A stretch of DNA of 64,000 nt. It comes from Rosenbergiella gaditana. GTDB lineage: Bacteria > Pseudomonadota > Gammaproteobacteria > Enterobacterales > Enterobacteriaceae. Position 1 is the stretch's first letter. The number at the start of each line of letters is the position of its first letter. Positions 10,343 through 18,907 of this stretch are shown one piece after another. The notes below the pieces were generated by a model. It had not been told where the DNA came from, did no database searches, and worked only from the letters and a program-made list of their open reading frames with translations. The position numbers and the translations under genes are program-made. The DNA lies in assembly GCF_018494065.1 (NCBI RefSeq), contig NZ_JABBFR010000005.1:62001-126000 (forward strand). Reading direction: 5' to 3'.

Positions 10343-10639
10343 CTAGTCATCAGATAAACGCTCTAATGCTGTATCATAAACAGCATTCTTATCTCGCTTG
10401 CCAACAGCGATAACCAAAATAATTAACTCACCATCCTCGACCTTATAAACCAAGCGGATTCCTGCTGATCTCAGCTTAATTTTATAACAGCCTTCAAGAC
10501 TACGAAGACGACTGGCTGGTCTATGTGGTTCTTCAACCAATTTAGATAATTTCTTTTTTAGCTGCTCACGAATACCAGCATCTAGGCGCTTCCATTCGTT
10601 TAAAGCCGCTTCATAGAATTCAATTTCATAGCTCATCAA
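10343..10639 (-). CDS. relE: RelE-type mRNA interferase toxin
   Basis: Ribosome-dependent endoribonuclease that cuts mRNA in the A site when free of antitoxin. 98 residues, near the 95 of E. coli RelE. Lys53 and Lys55 (CYKIKLRS), Arg62 (IRLVY), Arg82 (VGKR) and Tyr88 match the RelE active-site residues, so the toxin should be active. The ATG (10639 or 10636) overlaps the end of relB by 11-14 bp, as expected for a coupled toxin-antitoxin pair. It sits between an IS1 copy and an IS1 end, so it was probably acquired. Confidence 0.9.
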   Translation of the reverse strand: MMSYEIEFYEAALNEWKRLDAGIREQLKKKLSKLVEEPHRPASRLRSLEGCYKIKLRSAGIRLVYKVEDGELIILVIAVGKRDKNAVYDTALERLSDD

Positions 10640-10868
10640 GCTTCACACGTATCCGTTTTGCTGGGGAAGCCAGACGAGCACGGGCTAATTCAATGATATC
10701 TGCATCCTCATCAGCCAGTAATGCGACTTGAACTGGTAATCGGTTATTTTGTGCGACATATTCAAGAACGAGACGAACAGCTTCTGATGCTGTTACACCC
10801 AAAGCATCCAGAGCCGCTCCAGAGCGAGCCTTTAGATCATCATCAATACGAATATTCATTGTTGCCAT
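10626..10868 (-). CDS. relB: RelB-type antitoxin
   Basis: Antitoxin and autorepressor for RelE. About 80 residues with an N-terminal ribbon-helix-helix (MNIRIDDDLKARSGAALDALGVTASEAVRL) and a C-terminal toxin-binding tail ending in VKLDEL, like E. coli RelB. I choose the ATG at 10868 (MATMNIR) because GGAG lies 6 bp upstream; a start four codons earlier would place its own ATG against that site. Overlaps relE. The RelB-RelE complex is expected to bind its own promoter just upstream, in the 84 bp before the GFA gene's end. Confidence 0.9.
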   Translation of the reverse strand: MATMNIRIDDDLKARSGAALDALGVTASEAVRLVLEYVAQNNRLPVQVALLADEDADIIELARARLASPAKRIRVKLDEL

Positions 10869-10951
10869 ACATAGCTCCATGTAGGTACGTTTGTATACAC
10901 ATAATAAACATTGGTGAGCTGATAATCAATCTGATTTAACATCAGGCTGTT

Positions 10952-11365
10952 TTACGAATCAACTGGTTGGTAGGTAAGAACGCCAATAACACCACCTCCA
11001 CCATCCTTTGGATGATGAACCCCATCCATAACCTCAATTTTTTTAAAATCAAATGGAGACACACCCTCTAAGCAAGCAATATTAACACCATATTGATTAG
11101 GGTTTGATCGCCGCTGATGGAATGTATAAATCCCACATTTACTGCAAAAATAATGGACAGCTTGCTTTGAATTAAAGCGATATTCAGTTAAAAACTCTCG
11201 CCCACTCATGACTTCAATCCCAGATAATTCAGCAGATACAGCAACTGCTCCTCTCATCCGGCAAAAAGAACAATTACACCGTCTAATCGTTTCAAATCCA
11301 TTCGATAACTCAACTGAAAAAATAACTGATTTGCAATGGCAATGGGCTAGGATTCTGTTCGTCAT
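10952..11365 (-). CDS. GFA-family (glutathione-dependent formaldehyde-activating-like) zinc protein
   Basis: 137 residues with the GFA/CENP-V zinc pattern: Cys9 and Cys11 (HCHC), Cys30, Cys32 and Cys35 (CNCSFC), Cys74 and Cys77 (CSKC). Named after Gfa, which speeds up the reaction of formaldehyde with glutathione; most relatives have no proven activity. I prefer the ATG at 11365 with GGATG upstream; one three codons earlier (11374) is possible. It lies upstream of relBE on the same strand but 80 bp away, within the IS1-bounded patch. Confidence 0.78.
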   Translation of the reverse strand: MTNRILAHCHCKSVIFSVELSNGFETIRRCNCSFCRMRGAVAVSAELSGIEVMSGREFLTEYRFNSKQAVHYFCSKCGIYTFHQRRSNPNQYGVNIACLEGVSPFDFKKIEVMDGVHHPKDGGGGVIGVLTYQPVDS

Positions 11366-11485
11366 AAAAATCATCCAGAAAGAGGTTCAGGTTAGATTTA
11401 ACATAAGTCCATCCTCGGCGAAAAACACTGTCACTCTCCAAATCAGTGGAACTGCATAACAAGGTTATTGGCCACTATATGACAA

Positions 11486-11517
11486 TAAAACACTATCAAT
11501 AAGTTGGAGTCACCACC
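11486..11517 (+). mobile_element. Remnant of an IS1 right end
   Basis: Read on the minus strand from 11517 the sequence is GGTGGTGACTCCAACTTATT followed by GATAGTGTTTTAT, which matches the classic IS1 right-end repeat except for two bases near the tip. Nothing else of this IS1 copy remains. Its outer tip points to the right, opposite to the outer tip of the IS1 at 9594. Confidence 0.8.
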
Positions 11518-11575
11518 ATTGTTTGAATAAAATAATTGGGTATTTCCTCAGTACTTTGTTCGAATCAGAACAAAA

Positions 11576-12127
11576 TTAATTAGTTAGCAAGACCTTACGC
11601 CCATTCCACTCTTCGCGGGTAATCTCCCATAAAGTCGAAGGGACATCCCCAATATGGTATTCCCCGATCCCCTCACGGATCATTCGCATACCACTCTGCT
11701 CTGAAATTTTTTGTGAACGATGGTTCTCTTTGGCTTTTGGGGCCCGCAAAACGGGTTGCTGTAATTGATTGAACCAAAATTCCGTCGTGGCGTGGCACGC
11801 TTCGCGCATATAGCCTTGACCTTGCGATTCCGGCACTAACCAAAATCCTCGGTTATTGTCCACTTCTAGAGCGAGGCGGATAAGGCCGATAAATTGCGAG
11901 ACGTTAGATTGAGGTCGTATCGTCCATACCCATTCCGTCCCTTGTTGCATAGCGTTCAGAGTCATGGCACAAAAAATTTCAGCGCCATTGGCGGGATAGG
12001 GCCAAGGCACTTTACGCGTCAGGTATTTTACAATCTCCCAACGTGGGAAAGCCTGTTGAATTTGTGGTGCATCTTCTAGGGTCAAGGGGGCGAGAACAAG
12101 ACGAGCAGTTTCTAAACGAGGCACCAT
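11576..12127 (-). CDS. GNAT-family N-acetyltransferase (RimJ/RimL-like)
   Basis: Transfers an acetyl group from acetyl-CoA to an amine. 183 residues from the ATG at 12127, chosen because GGAG stands 6 bp upstream; the open frame begins seven codons earlier without a site. PRLETARLVLAPLTLEDA is the typical RimJ/RimL opening, FWLVPESQGQGYMREA is the acetyl-CoA loop (Q-x-x-G-x-G/A form), and NHRSQKISEQSGM is the conserved NxxS motif. The substrate (protein N-terminus, antibiotic or metabolite) is unknown. It stands alone, with about 245 bp of gene-free DNA on its upstream side. Confidence 0.82.
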   Translation of the reverse strand: MVPRLETARLVLAPLTLEDAPQIQQAFPRWEIVKYLTRKVPWPYPANGAEIFCAMTLNAMQQGTEWVWTIRPQSNVSQFIGLIRLALEVDNNRGFWLVPESQGQGYMREACHATTEFWFNQLQQPVLRAPKAKENHRSQKISEQSGMRMIREGIGEYHIGDVPSTLWEITREEWNGRKVLLTN

Positions 12128-12392
12128 AATAACTCCAACCCTAATCAAGAATAGAAGGTTATTTTTACGACACTTACCAGACTATCTCAAGTGTTTAAGA
12201 CCTTATCCCTTTTTTCACCGCTATTCTTAAGGTTTTTACAAAAATATTTTAAAGAGGCTGAGCTGGACACCTATTACCGACTGAGCGTGCCTTATCCACG
12301 GATTGTCTTTCTCAATAGGATTGTGCTGCTAAGCCTCGGGTATCTTTGTGGCTAATCCATTAGGCCTAGGGTGAATGCTCATTTTAGTTAAC

Positions 12393-13736
12393 TCACTGCC
12401 GCGAAGAGGAGGAGGGTGGCTCTTGGGGCAGTTCACGGGCCTTACGCCGCTGTGCGCGTCCCAAGGCTAAGCTCAATCCTGCCCAGCCTGCTGCTAATAG
12501 CATACTAAATAGCGTCAAGGGCAGGGCGGCAACACCCAGCAGGCCTACGGCTTGATAACTCCATGCCCCAACTTGATCGCCCACACGATAGACTAAGGTA
12601 TCGATAAACACCTTAGCGTGATATTTCTCTGAGGTGGGCACCACGGTGAATAAGATTTCTCGACTGGGACGCGCCAGCGCAAAATTAATTGCCCGTCGCA
12701 CAATGGTAAAGCCGACCAGCACCGATAAGCTTGGTGCTGCACCCAACCAACCAAAACCCACAACACTGACCAACGGCAGCAGCGTTAAACTCACTGCCAC
12801 ACCCCATCGCGAGAGTATTTTACCGCTAGCCGTTAACTGGCAAATCAGGGTTAAGAGGTTAATCGCCAGATCAACATTGGCGAAAAAGGTTGTGCGTTGT
12901 GCGGGTTGGGTAAAGGCGTGTTGCACGATAGCGGCTTGCTGAAAATAGAGTAGGGTTGAGGTCACTGAATAAAAGAGGATATAGCCGCAAATACCTAATA
13001 AATAGGGGGAGGCTATCGTCTGACGAATACCGATCAACAATGGCGTTAACCCGCCACCCGAAGGTTGGCGAGGCTTGCCTTCAGTCGAATGGTGCGACAA
13101 TTGACGACCACAGCGTGATAAGCGTCTGGCGCTAAAGACCGACACTTGGATAAGTCCTACGGCGATCACCAGCAGCACTGGGGTAGAGAGATGATTGGCG
13201 ACTAAACTGATTAAGCCAGAACCGCCAATTGCACCGAGCGTGGCGGCGGCCGCTAATAACCCAAACAGCCGTTTTCCCCGCTCACTATCAAAAATATCGA
13301 CGATCAGTGCCCAGAAGACAGACACAGCAAACAGATTAAATACCGAAACCCAGATAAAAAAGGCGCGGCCCAAGAACAGATCGTGCAGTCCGCCGGTACG
13401 AGCAAAACCGAATGCGAATCCACAGAGAATGACGGCACAGGCTTGGTAGCTATAGCTGATAAACCGCTCTCGAGGTAACCGCTGAGAGAGCCTGTTATAA
13501 GGCCACTGTAACAGCAGCATGGTGACCAACACGGCCGTAAACAACCAAGGCAGTGAATGAGCGCCCGTAAGGGTGCTGACCGTATCGCGGATCGGACGCA
13601 AAATATAGTAGGCGCACAGCAGCGAGAAAATATATAACCAGCCCCAACATAATGGGGCCAGCTCTTCTTGCTTAATCGATACGAGGCGCTGAAAGCGCCC
13701 GAGTAACGGCGACGTAGAGTGGTCAGTCATCGTCAT
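12393..13736 (-). CDS. MFS/ATP:ADP-translocase-like carrier
   Basis: Inner-membrane protein of 447 residues with about 12 hydrophobic segments. The AYYILRPIRDTVS motif in TM1 and the SVFWALIVDIFDSERGKRLFG segment are those of the nucleotide translocase-like branch (NTT/Npt) and its free-living bacterial relatives. In obligate intracellular bacteria that family swaps ATP for ADP; in free-living species the substrate is not known. The ATG directly abuts the TAA of the oxidoreductase gene upstream (TAAATG), so it is the last gene of a coupled three-gene operon with a cupin and an exported Rossmann enzyme. Fold family fairly sure, function not. Confidence 0.75.
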   Translation of the reverse strand: MTMTDHSTSPLLGRFQRLVSIKQEELAPLCWGWLYIFSLLCAYYILRPIRDTVSTLTGAHSLPWLFTAVLVTMLLLQWPYNRLSQRLPRERFISYSYQACAVILCGFAFGFARTGGLHDLFLGRAFFIWVSVFNLFAVSVFWALIVDIFDSERGKRLFGLLAAAATLGAIGGSGLISLVANHLSTPVLLVIAVGLIQVSVFSARRLSRCGRQLSHHSTEGKPRQPSGGGLTPLLIGIRQTIASPYLLGICGYILFYSVTSTLLYFQQAAIVQHAFTQPAQRTTFFANVDLAINLLTLICQLTASGKILSRWGVAVSLTLLPLVSVVGFGWLGAAPSLSVLVGFTIVRRAINFALARPSREILFTVVPTSEKYHAKVFIDTLVYRVGDQVGAWSYQAVGLLGVAALPLTLFSMLLAAGWAGLSLALGRAQRRKARELPQEPPSSSSRQ

Positions 13737-14462
13737 TTACCGTTCGTCGGCCAGCTGAGCGCGCAGCGCTTGCTCATCTAACACCTGCAAGAACAGTGAC
13801 GATCCTGGTTGGAAACGGGTAGCTGTGGCTAAATCGCCGGTATTGACCGCTGCAAAACCCGCCTGTTGGATCAGGACTTTCGCCTGTGCCAGCGCTTTCG
13901 AGTTATCGCCGGCATAAGGGATAGCGATCAGCGGTGAGTGGTGAGCATTCGAGGCAATCGCGGTGGCCGCCAAGGAGTTAAAGGCGCGAACCACGTGTGC
14001 CCCCGACAAGTATTGTGCTGACGCCTTGCCACTGCCAAGACTGAGGGCTTTTGCCGCCGTTGCACCGTCGCGCCCCGGATAAGGATTGCTAACATCAATG
14101 ACGGTTTTACCGGCAAGTTGCTGATGAAGGCCTTGACCAAGTTGGGGGAGTGCACCATAGGGCACTGCTATCACCACGACATCGCCAAATTGGCTGGCTT
14201 GCTCTGCTGTCCCCACTTGCGTTCCATGACCGATTTCGTTGGCAGTTGAGCGTAAACTATCGGGGTGGCGTGACGCGAGCATCACATGATAACCCGCATC
14301 GGCCCAAAGTTTTCCTAGGGTCTCTCCCATATTACCTGCCCCCACAATACCAATATTATGGACGGTTGACGCAGACGACGGCGTTGCAGCCAGCGCAGTG
14401 TGGCTGCCCACTGTTGCCGCGAGAAGAAGCGTTGCAAGACAGGTTAGTTTTTTAGCAAACAT
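13737..14462 (-). CDS. Exported Rossmann-fold NADP oxidoreductase (F420-dependent-reductase-like)
   Basis: 242 residues. Residues 1-26 (MFAKKLTCLATLLLAATVGS, ending HTALA) are a Sec signal peptide. The mature protein begins with the dinucleotide-binding strand IGIVGAGNMGETLG, then VMLASRHPDSL, DVVVIAVPYGAL, VIDVSNPYPG and VRAFNSL, the pattern of the NADP-oxidoreductase/F420-dependent family. I start at the ATG at 14462, with GAGGA 4 bp upstream, not at the longer frame. A periplasmic location for an NADP-binding fold is odd because the cofactor is cytoplasmic. It lies between a Tat-exported cupin and a nucleotide-carrier-like protein. Confidence 0.8.
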   Translation of the reverse strand: MFAKKLTCLATLLLAATVGSHTALAATPSSASTVHNIGIVGAGNMGETLGKLWADAGYHVMLASRHPDSLRSTANEIGHGTQVGTAEQASQFGDVVVIAVPYGALPQLGQGLHQQLAGKTVIDVSNPYPGRDGATAAKALSLGSGKASAQYLSGAHVVRAFNSLAATAIASNAHHSPLIAIPYAGDNSKALAQAKVLIQQAGFAAVNTGDLATATRFQPGSSLFLQVLDEQALRAQLADER

Positions 14463-14507
14463 AGTATCCTCATTATAATGGTATCGGTTCCAGTAGTGAA
14501 CCAAAAA

Positions 14508-15128
14508 TTAAGCTTTCCAGAGCGTTAAAATTCCACCTTGTTTGCCGGTCACCGGATCAGTGGTTGGCATAGTGATAGTGGCAATATGCTGTTGGGCTTC
14601 GGCCAATTTACTGGGGTCATCATGATAAAGGTCTGGGCTTAAGCCTTTGGGGTAGGCCCCAAGCACTTGGAAGTCGTCGCTGGCGGATAGCTGTTTATGG
14701 CCGACGCCTGCTGGGATCAGAATCACATCACCTTGTTTGACCGTGACTGTCGGCCCGGTCTCGCCCCCGAGTTGAACCTTGGCATTGCCTTGACTAACCC
14801 CTAACAGCTCATGGGTGTTGGAGTGATAGTGGGTAAAGGGAAATATTTGGTAGCGCCACTGTACCGGCCAGCCATTCTTAGCGAAAAGCTCGCTCAGATA
14901 ATCGTCAGCACGTGAAACCGAAGCGGGAACGGCTTGCTGATAAATCAGTAACGGTAATTTATCGTTCGGCACACCATTCACCACTTTCGTTAAAGAGAGT
15001 GGCTGGATAGCAACGTGGGGAGATGCTGACTGAGATTGCGCATAGCTGCTTAACGGCATGGTCGAGGCTGCAAGTAATAATTGGCAGAAGTTGCGTCGAG
15101 AAAACTGCGAAGGAGAAGTCATCTTCAT
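14508..15128 (-). CDS. Tat-exported cupin-domain protein (YjlB-like)
   Basis: 206 residues. The N-terminus carries a twin-arginine motif (SRRNFCQ) and a hydrophobic stretch ending in SYAQS, so it should leave the cytoplasm folded, often with a metal bound. The cupin barrel shows FTHYHSNTHELLGVSQG with metal-ligand histidines and glutamate and the second motif VILIPAGVGHKQL with a third histidine. The family resembles YjlB; no activity is established. It is the first gene of an operon with the exported Rossmann enzyme (45 bp downstream) and the carrier. It may handle an oxidised small molecule in the periplasm; that is inference only. Confidence 0.8.
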   Translation of the reverse strand: MKMTSPSQFSRRNFCQLLLAASTMPLSSYAQSQSASPHVAIQPLSLTKVVNGVPNDKLPLLIYQQAVPASVSRADDYLSELFAKNGWPVQWRYQIFPFTHYHSNTHELLGVSQGNAKVQLGGETGPTVTVKQGDVILIPAGVGHKQLSASDDFQVLGAYPKGLSPDLYHDDPSKLAEAQQHIATITMPTTDPVTGKQGGILTLWKA

Positions 15129-15471
15129 CGTGCGCTCCTGTGTGAGATAAAAAGGTAAGGCCTCTTAAAATATGTGACCTAGATCGCTATTCTGTCAAGT
15201 TAACAGCGAAAATTGATAGGGATTAAGCCTAATGGGTGGGGTAGATGAGGTTATTGAGAAAAGCTAGCTGGGGAAATTAAGGGGGTTTCCCCCCCTGAGA
15301 AAGCTCAGCGATGTGTGTGTGCGTGCCATAGGGCAAGACGAAATGCCACACGTTTTATATATTTTGGATACTTCGCAGAGAGTAGGTAAGCACAGAGACG
15401 TTGCATGGTACACCTCACTTGTCATGGATCAGAGAGAGTACAACAGAAAAATATGTCAAAAATATGGCAAT
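15129..15471. other. Intergenic region upstream of the cupin operon
   Basis: About 340 bp with no gene I recognise. It contains the promoter of the leftward cupin operon near 15,130-15,230 and a low-complexity C/G-run (GGGGGTTTCCCCCCC) around 15,280. A 63-codon open frame at 15313 (+) has no likeness to any protein and is left out. Confidence 0.4.
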
Positions 15472-15495
15472 AAAACGCCCAAAGCTGGGCGTTTT
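15472..15495 (-). terminator. Factor-independent terminator of the sugar porter gene
   Basis: AAAACGCCC pairs perfectly with GGGCGTTTT around AAAGCT. The T-rich arm lies downstream in both directions, so it can end transcription of the leftward porter gene (stop at 15501) and any read-through from the left. Confidence 0.8.
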
Positions 15496-15500
15496 CTGCA

Positions 15501-16955
15501 TTAGGCACTTTTAATGGTGGAGGGGACAGCATCTTCCTTACTGTAACGCTTGCGCATCATGACTTCGATCTCTTCCAAAGATTTATCTTTTGTTTCAGGT
15601 AAACAACAGCAAATGAAAATAAGCGATACGAGGTTCACCGCGGCAAAGACATAGAACGTCTGGTTACCCATTGCCGATAACATCGGTGGGAAGGCAAAGG
15701 CTACCGCCGCATTACACACCCATTGGCAAGCTACCGCTATGCCCGTCAATGCACCGCGTAGCTTCATTGGGAAAAGCTCAGACATTAACAGCCAATAAAT
15801 CGGCGCAACGCACATCTGCATAAAGAACAAGAAGAGAAGGATGCAAGCTAAGGCTAAATAGCTTTGTGTCAGATCTTTCGGTAAGAAGATTAATACTGAG
15901 CCTAAGGCTACCTGCATCAAGATCACTGCGGCTAAGCCAAAAATCAGCATTGAACGGCGTTTGACATGGGAGACGGCTTTCAATGCGATTAAGGCTGCAA
16001 TGACTGCGACGACACCATTACCAATGGTGGCGGTCAGCGAGGCATTGGTGCCCATCCCCGTGGTCTTTAAAATAATCGGGGTGTAGTACATAAAAGCGTT
16101 AACCCCGGTAAATTGCGCCACAGCTCCCACACCAATACCGAGTAATAGCAGACGTACGACCCAGCGTTCCTTTAATAACTCTTTAGTCGACGGCCCTTCG
16201 CGTGACGCTTTAGCTTGTTCACGCATTTGGTTGATCTCTTTACGGACTTCCTTGCGCGAGCGACGTAGCTTGCGCATGATGCGGACGGCTTCTCGTAATC
16301 GACCTTCGGCCACTAACCAGTGCGGGGAGCCGGGGACGAAGAAGGTCCCGACAAAAAGTAATAAACCGGGAATAGTGGCTAATGCCAACATATAACGCCA
16401 CAGATGGTTATCATGTAATAACACGCTCATTAAGGCGCTGACGATATAAGCGGTCAATTGTCCTGCGACGATCATCAGCTCATTACGGCTGACCAATGGC
16501 GCACGGTGGCGGGGCCCGGCAATTTCAGCAATAAAGACCGGTACGGTGGATGAGCCACCGCCCACGGCAATCCCCAGTAAAAATCGCATTACGACCATGA
16601 TGTGAACATCAGGCGCAAGCGTGGTACCCAATGCGCCCAAGACGAAAATTAGCGCCAAGGTTCGTAAGGTAACGCGTCGGCCGAAACGGTCGGAAACGAA
16701 GCCGCTGATAAAGGCTCCGATTGCGGCACCAAAGATCAACGCCGACGTTACTAGCCCTTCGGTGAAGGGGGTAAGGTTGAGTCCACCCTGATCGAGGGGT
16801 TGCGTCATAAAGGGTAACGCGCCGGAGATAATCCCAGTGTCATAGCCAAAGGCGAGTGCACCCATGGTGGCTACCAGTACAATAAAGAACAGTCGTTGTT
16901 TAATCGTATCCGAAGAAACGATTTTTTCGTCGCTAGACGTGGGTGGTTTAGGCAT
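15501..16955 (-). CDS. Sugar porter (MFS, proton symporter, XylE/GalP/IolT type)
   Basis: Inner-membrane proton-coupled importer of a sugar or polyol, 484 residues with 12 predicted membrane helices. Family signatures are all visible: GYDTGIISGALPFM in TM1, DRFGRRVTL between TM2 and TM3, RFLLGIAVGGGSSTVPVFIAE, GVNAFMYYTP in TM7, and the C-terminal PETKDKSLEEIE. The central loop (residues 215-260) is very rich in arginine and lysine. It lies 94 bp downstream of an RpiR regulator on the same strand, which likely controls it. The sugar cannot be read from the sequence; inositol, xylose and galactose are all possible. Confidence 0.85.
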   Translation of the reverse strand: MPKPPTSSDEKIVSSDTIKQRLFFIVLVATMGALAFGYDTGIISGALPFMTQPLDQGGLNLTPFTEGLVTSALIFGAAIGAFISGFVSDRFGRRVTLRTLALIFVLGALGTTLAPDVHIMVVMRFLLGIAVGGGSSTVPVFIAEIAGPRHRAPLVSRNELMIVAGQLTAYIVSALMSVLLHDNHLWRYMLALATIPGLLLFVGTFFVPGSPHWLVAEGRLREAVRIMRKLRRSRKEVRKEINQMREQAKASREGPSTKELLKERWVVRLLLLGIGVGAVAQFTGVNAFMYYTPIILKTTGMGTNASLTATIGNGVVAVIAALIALKAVSHVKRRSMLIFGLAAVILMQVALGSVLIFLPKDLTQSYLALACILLFLFFMQMCVAPIYWLLMSELFPMKLRGALTGIAVACQWVCNAAVAFAFPPMLSAMGNQTFYVFAAVNLVSLIFICCCLPETKDKSLEEIEVMMRKRYSKEDAVPSTIKSA

Positions 16956-17049
16956 TACTTATCCCTGATGAAGCATTATTATTATTAAAGAGAAAGCTTG
17001 AGTATAGTTCAGCCCTCAAAACCGTATGGCTTATTTGCTAGGAATCGCC

Positions 17050-17919
17050 CTATTTCTTTGACGAGGTATTTTTAAGTCCTCGGTGTAATTCTTGCAGTCT
17101 TTTCATCGATTTGACTGCGCGTTGTGACATCGAGGCGGCAGTGGCGACCACCAAGATTTCAAGGCAAGCCAGAACAGGGCCGTGTAACGGCATATTGCCT
17201 TGTACTGTCCCCCGTGGCACGTCAATCACCACATCAGCCTGCTGCACAAATGTAGACTCTTTTGCGTTAGTCAATAAAATGACAGGGACACCTAAGCGCT
17301 TCGCTTCGCGTAGCGTAGTCATTCCTTCACGATGCGCGGATTTTTGCGCCATCATGATCAGTACGTCACCACGTTGAAGGGAGAGTAACTGTTCAGCCAA
17401 GCCTATCCCAGAGCGGTTCAGCGGGAGTGCGGGCAACCCATTTCGATGAAAGAGGCGGGCAGCATATTCAGCTAAGATCCCTGAGGCATTAATCCCAAAG
17501 ATCGCTAACTGACGGGCATTCACTAACAATGAAACCGCCTGGGCAATGGCTTGACGATTCTCACTGCCACTTAGCGCTTGGGCGGCATTGAGATGACCCT
17601 CTACCACATAATCGATAGATTGGTTTACATCTTCCGCCAGATGGCTCAAGGTACTGTCCATTTTATCGGCTGAGTTTAAAGGCGGGTCAAACCACTGCTC
17701 AAGTACCGATTTTAATTCCCGTAAGCCGCTGAAGCCGATGGCTTGAATGGCTCGAACGACGGTCGCATCGGAGGTGTGAGTCGCCGCGGCAATCTCTAAC
17801 GCCGTGCTCTCAATGACTAATGCGCGGTGTTGGTCAATATAAAGCAGCACCTGCTGTAGCCCCAAAGAGAGGCCATCAATACGTGCGCGCAAGCGTTCGG
17901 AAAACAGGTCATGTCGCAT
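17050..17919 (-). CDS. RpiR/MurR-family transcriptional regulator with SIS domain
   Basis: 289 residues: an N-terminal RpiR helix-turn-helix (residues 20-75, ALEIAAATHTSDATVVRAIQAIGFSG) and a C-terminal SIS sugar-phosphate-binding domain (AIFGINASGILAEYAARLFHRNG, GDVLIMMAQKSAHREGMT). Such regulators answer to phosphorylated sugars. It starts only 15 bp after the stop codon of the siderophore-binding-protein gene, with its AAGGGA ribosome site overlapping that stop, so read-through from the iron operon is likely. Downstream is the sugar porter gene, the more natural target. Confidence 0.85.
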   Translation of the reverse strand: MRHDLFSERLRARIDGLSLGLQQVLLYIDQHRALVIESTALEIAAATHTSDATVVRAIQAIGFSGLRELKSVLEQWFDPPLNSADKMDSTLSHLAEDVNQSIDYVVEGHLNAAQALSGSENRQAIAQAVSLLVNARQLAIFGINASGILAEYAARLFHRNGLPALPLNRSGIGLAEQLLSLQRGDVLIMMAQKSAHREGMTTLREAKRLGVPVILLTNAKESTFVQQADVVIDVPRGTVQGNMPLHGPVLACLEILVVATAASMSQRAVKSMKRLQELHRGLKNTSSKK

Positions 17920-17934
17920 GGAAATAGCATTCCC

Positions 17935-18891
17935 TTAATGATTGGTCGGGGGCAAGATTACTCCCGCTAAACTGGTCTCTACCACGGCGGCCATTTTTGA
18001 GAGCGAGGCAAAACTGTTCACGATCGCATCCTCGCGTGACACCATAACCCAATGCCCTCGTTGACAGGCTTGCATAAATTGGCACCAGCCCGGTAGTACC
18101 GCATCCATGGCTTTGCGCTCATCCTGAGCCGTTAAGTCACCATCACCTCGCCAGGTATCGAAGACGATATCGGCATCCAGCGCCGGTAACTGTTCAGCAT
18201 TCAAGTTTGCACGCCCCTCTTCGGGTAATTGGTCGATAAGTTTCGGAAAGGTAAACCCAGCATCGCGTAACACTTGGCCTAGGGCATGATAAGTGTGCAG
18301 GATATTTACCTTACCATTGTTCGCTTGTAATACTGAAACGGTCACTGTACGGCCATGGCGTAAACGCTCTAATTCCAGAATTTCCGCATGATAGCGGCTC
18401 ACTAGTTGCTGATATTTCGGTTGGGTATGCGTAAGATCGGCTAAACGTTGATAAAGCCTAACTGGCCCCCCTTGGCGATTATCGATACTGACGGTCGGCG
18501 CAATTTTCTGTAACTGTTGAAGGTCTGTCGTGCGGCTTGGTTCGGTAATAATTAGGTCCGGATGCAATGCCGCGATCTTCTCGAGATTAATCTCCGCAGT
18601 CCCTAAATAGTGAATATGAGTGTTATCAAAATCGAGACCGGTTAAGCGTTTCGCTGATCGTAAATAAGGTTTACCTTGCGCAGATAACCGACCGTGGCTG
18701 CCGACGGGCATTACCCCTAACTCAAGCAAAGGAATCGTAATATCTAAGTCATGCAGAGAGACAATACGCAAAGGCTGTTGCGGGATCACCACATCGCGGT
18801 GCGCATCATCCACAAAATGGCGTGTTTGGGGTGAGGCCGCCGATGAGACGACACTAAAACAAAACCCTAAGAGTAAAATCAATAAGCGCAT
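17935..18891 (-). CDS. Periplasmic iron-siderophore binding protein (FhuD/FepB/BtuF fold)
   Basis: Captures a ferric siderophore in the periplasm and delivers it to the FecCD-type permease. 318 residues with a signal peptide (residues 1-19, ending SSAAS). The class III binding-protein layout is clear: RIVSLHDLDITIPLLELGVMPVG opening, IAALHPDLIITEP, a long backbone helix, and the second lobe DADIVFDTWRGD. It begins 16 bp after the second permease gene, as last transporter gene of the operon. The ligand type (hydroxamate, catecholate or carboxylate) is not readable. Confidence 0.85.
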   Translation of the reverse strand: MRLLILLLGFCFSVVSSAASPQTRHFVDDAHRDVVIPQQPLRIVSLHDLDITIPLLELGVMPVGSHGRLSAQGKPYLRSAKRLTGLDFDNTHIHYLGTAEINLEKIAALHPDLIITEPSRTTDLQQLQKIAPTVSIDNRQGGPVRLYQRLADLTHTQPKYQQLVSRYHAEILELERLRHGRTVTVSVLQANNGKVNILHTYHALGQVLRDAGFTFPKLIDQLPEEGRANLNAEQLPALDADIVFDTWRGDGDLTAQDERKAMDAVLPGWCQFMQACQRGHWVMVSREDAIVNSFASLSKMAAVVETSLAGVILPPTNH

Positions 18892-18907
18892 CGTGAACTC
18901 CTGGTGA

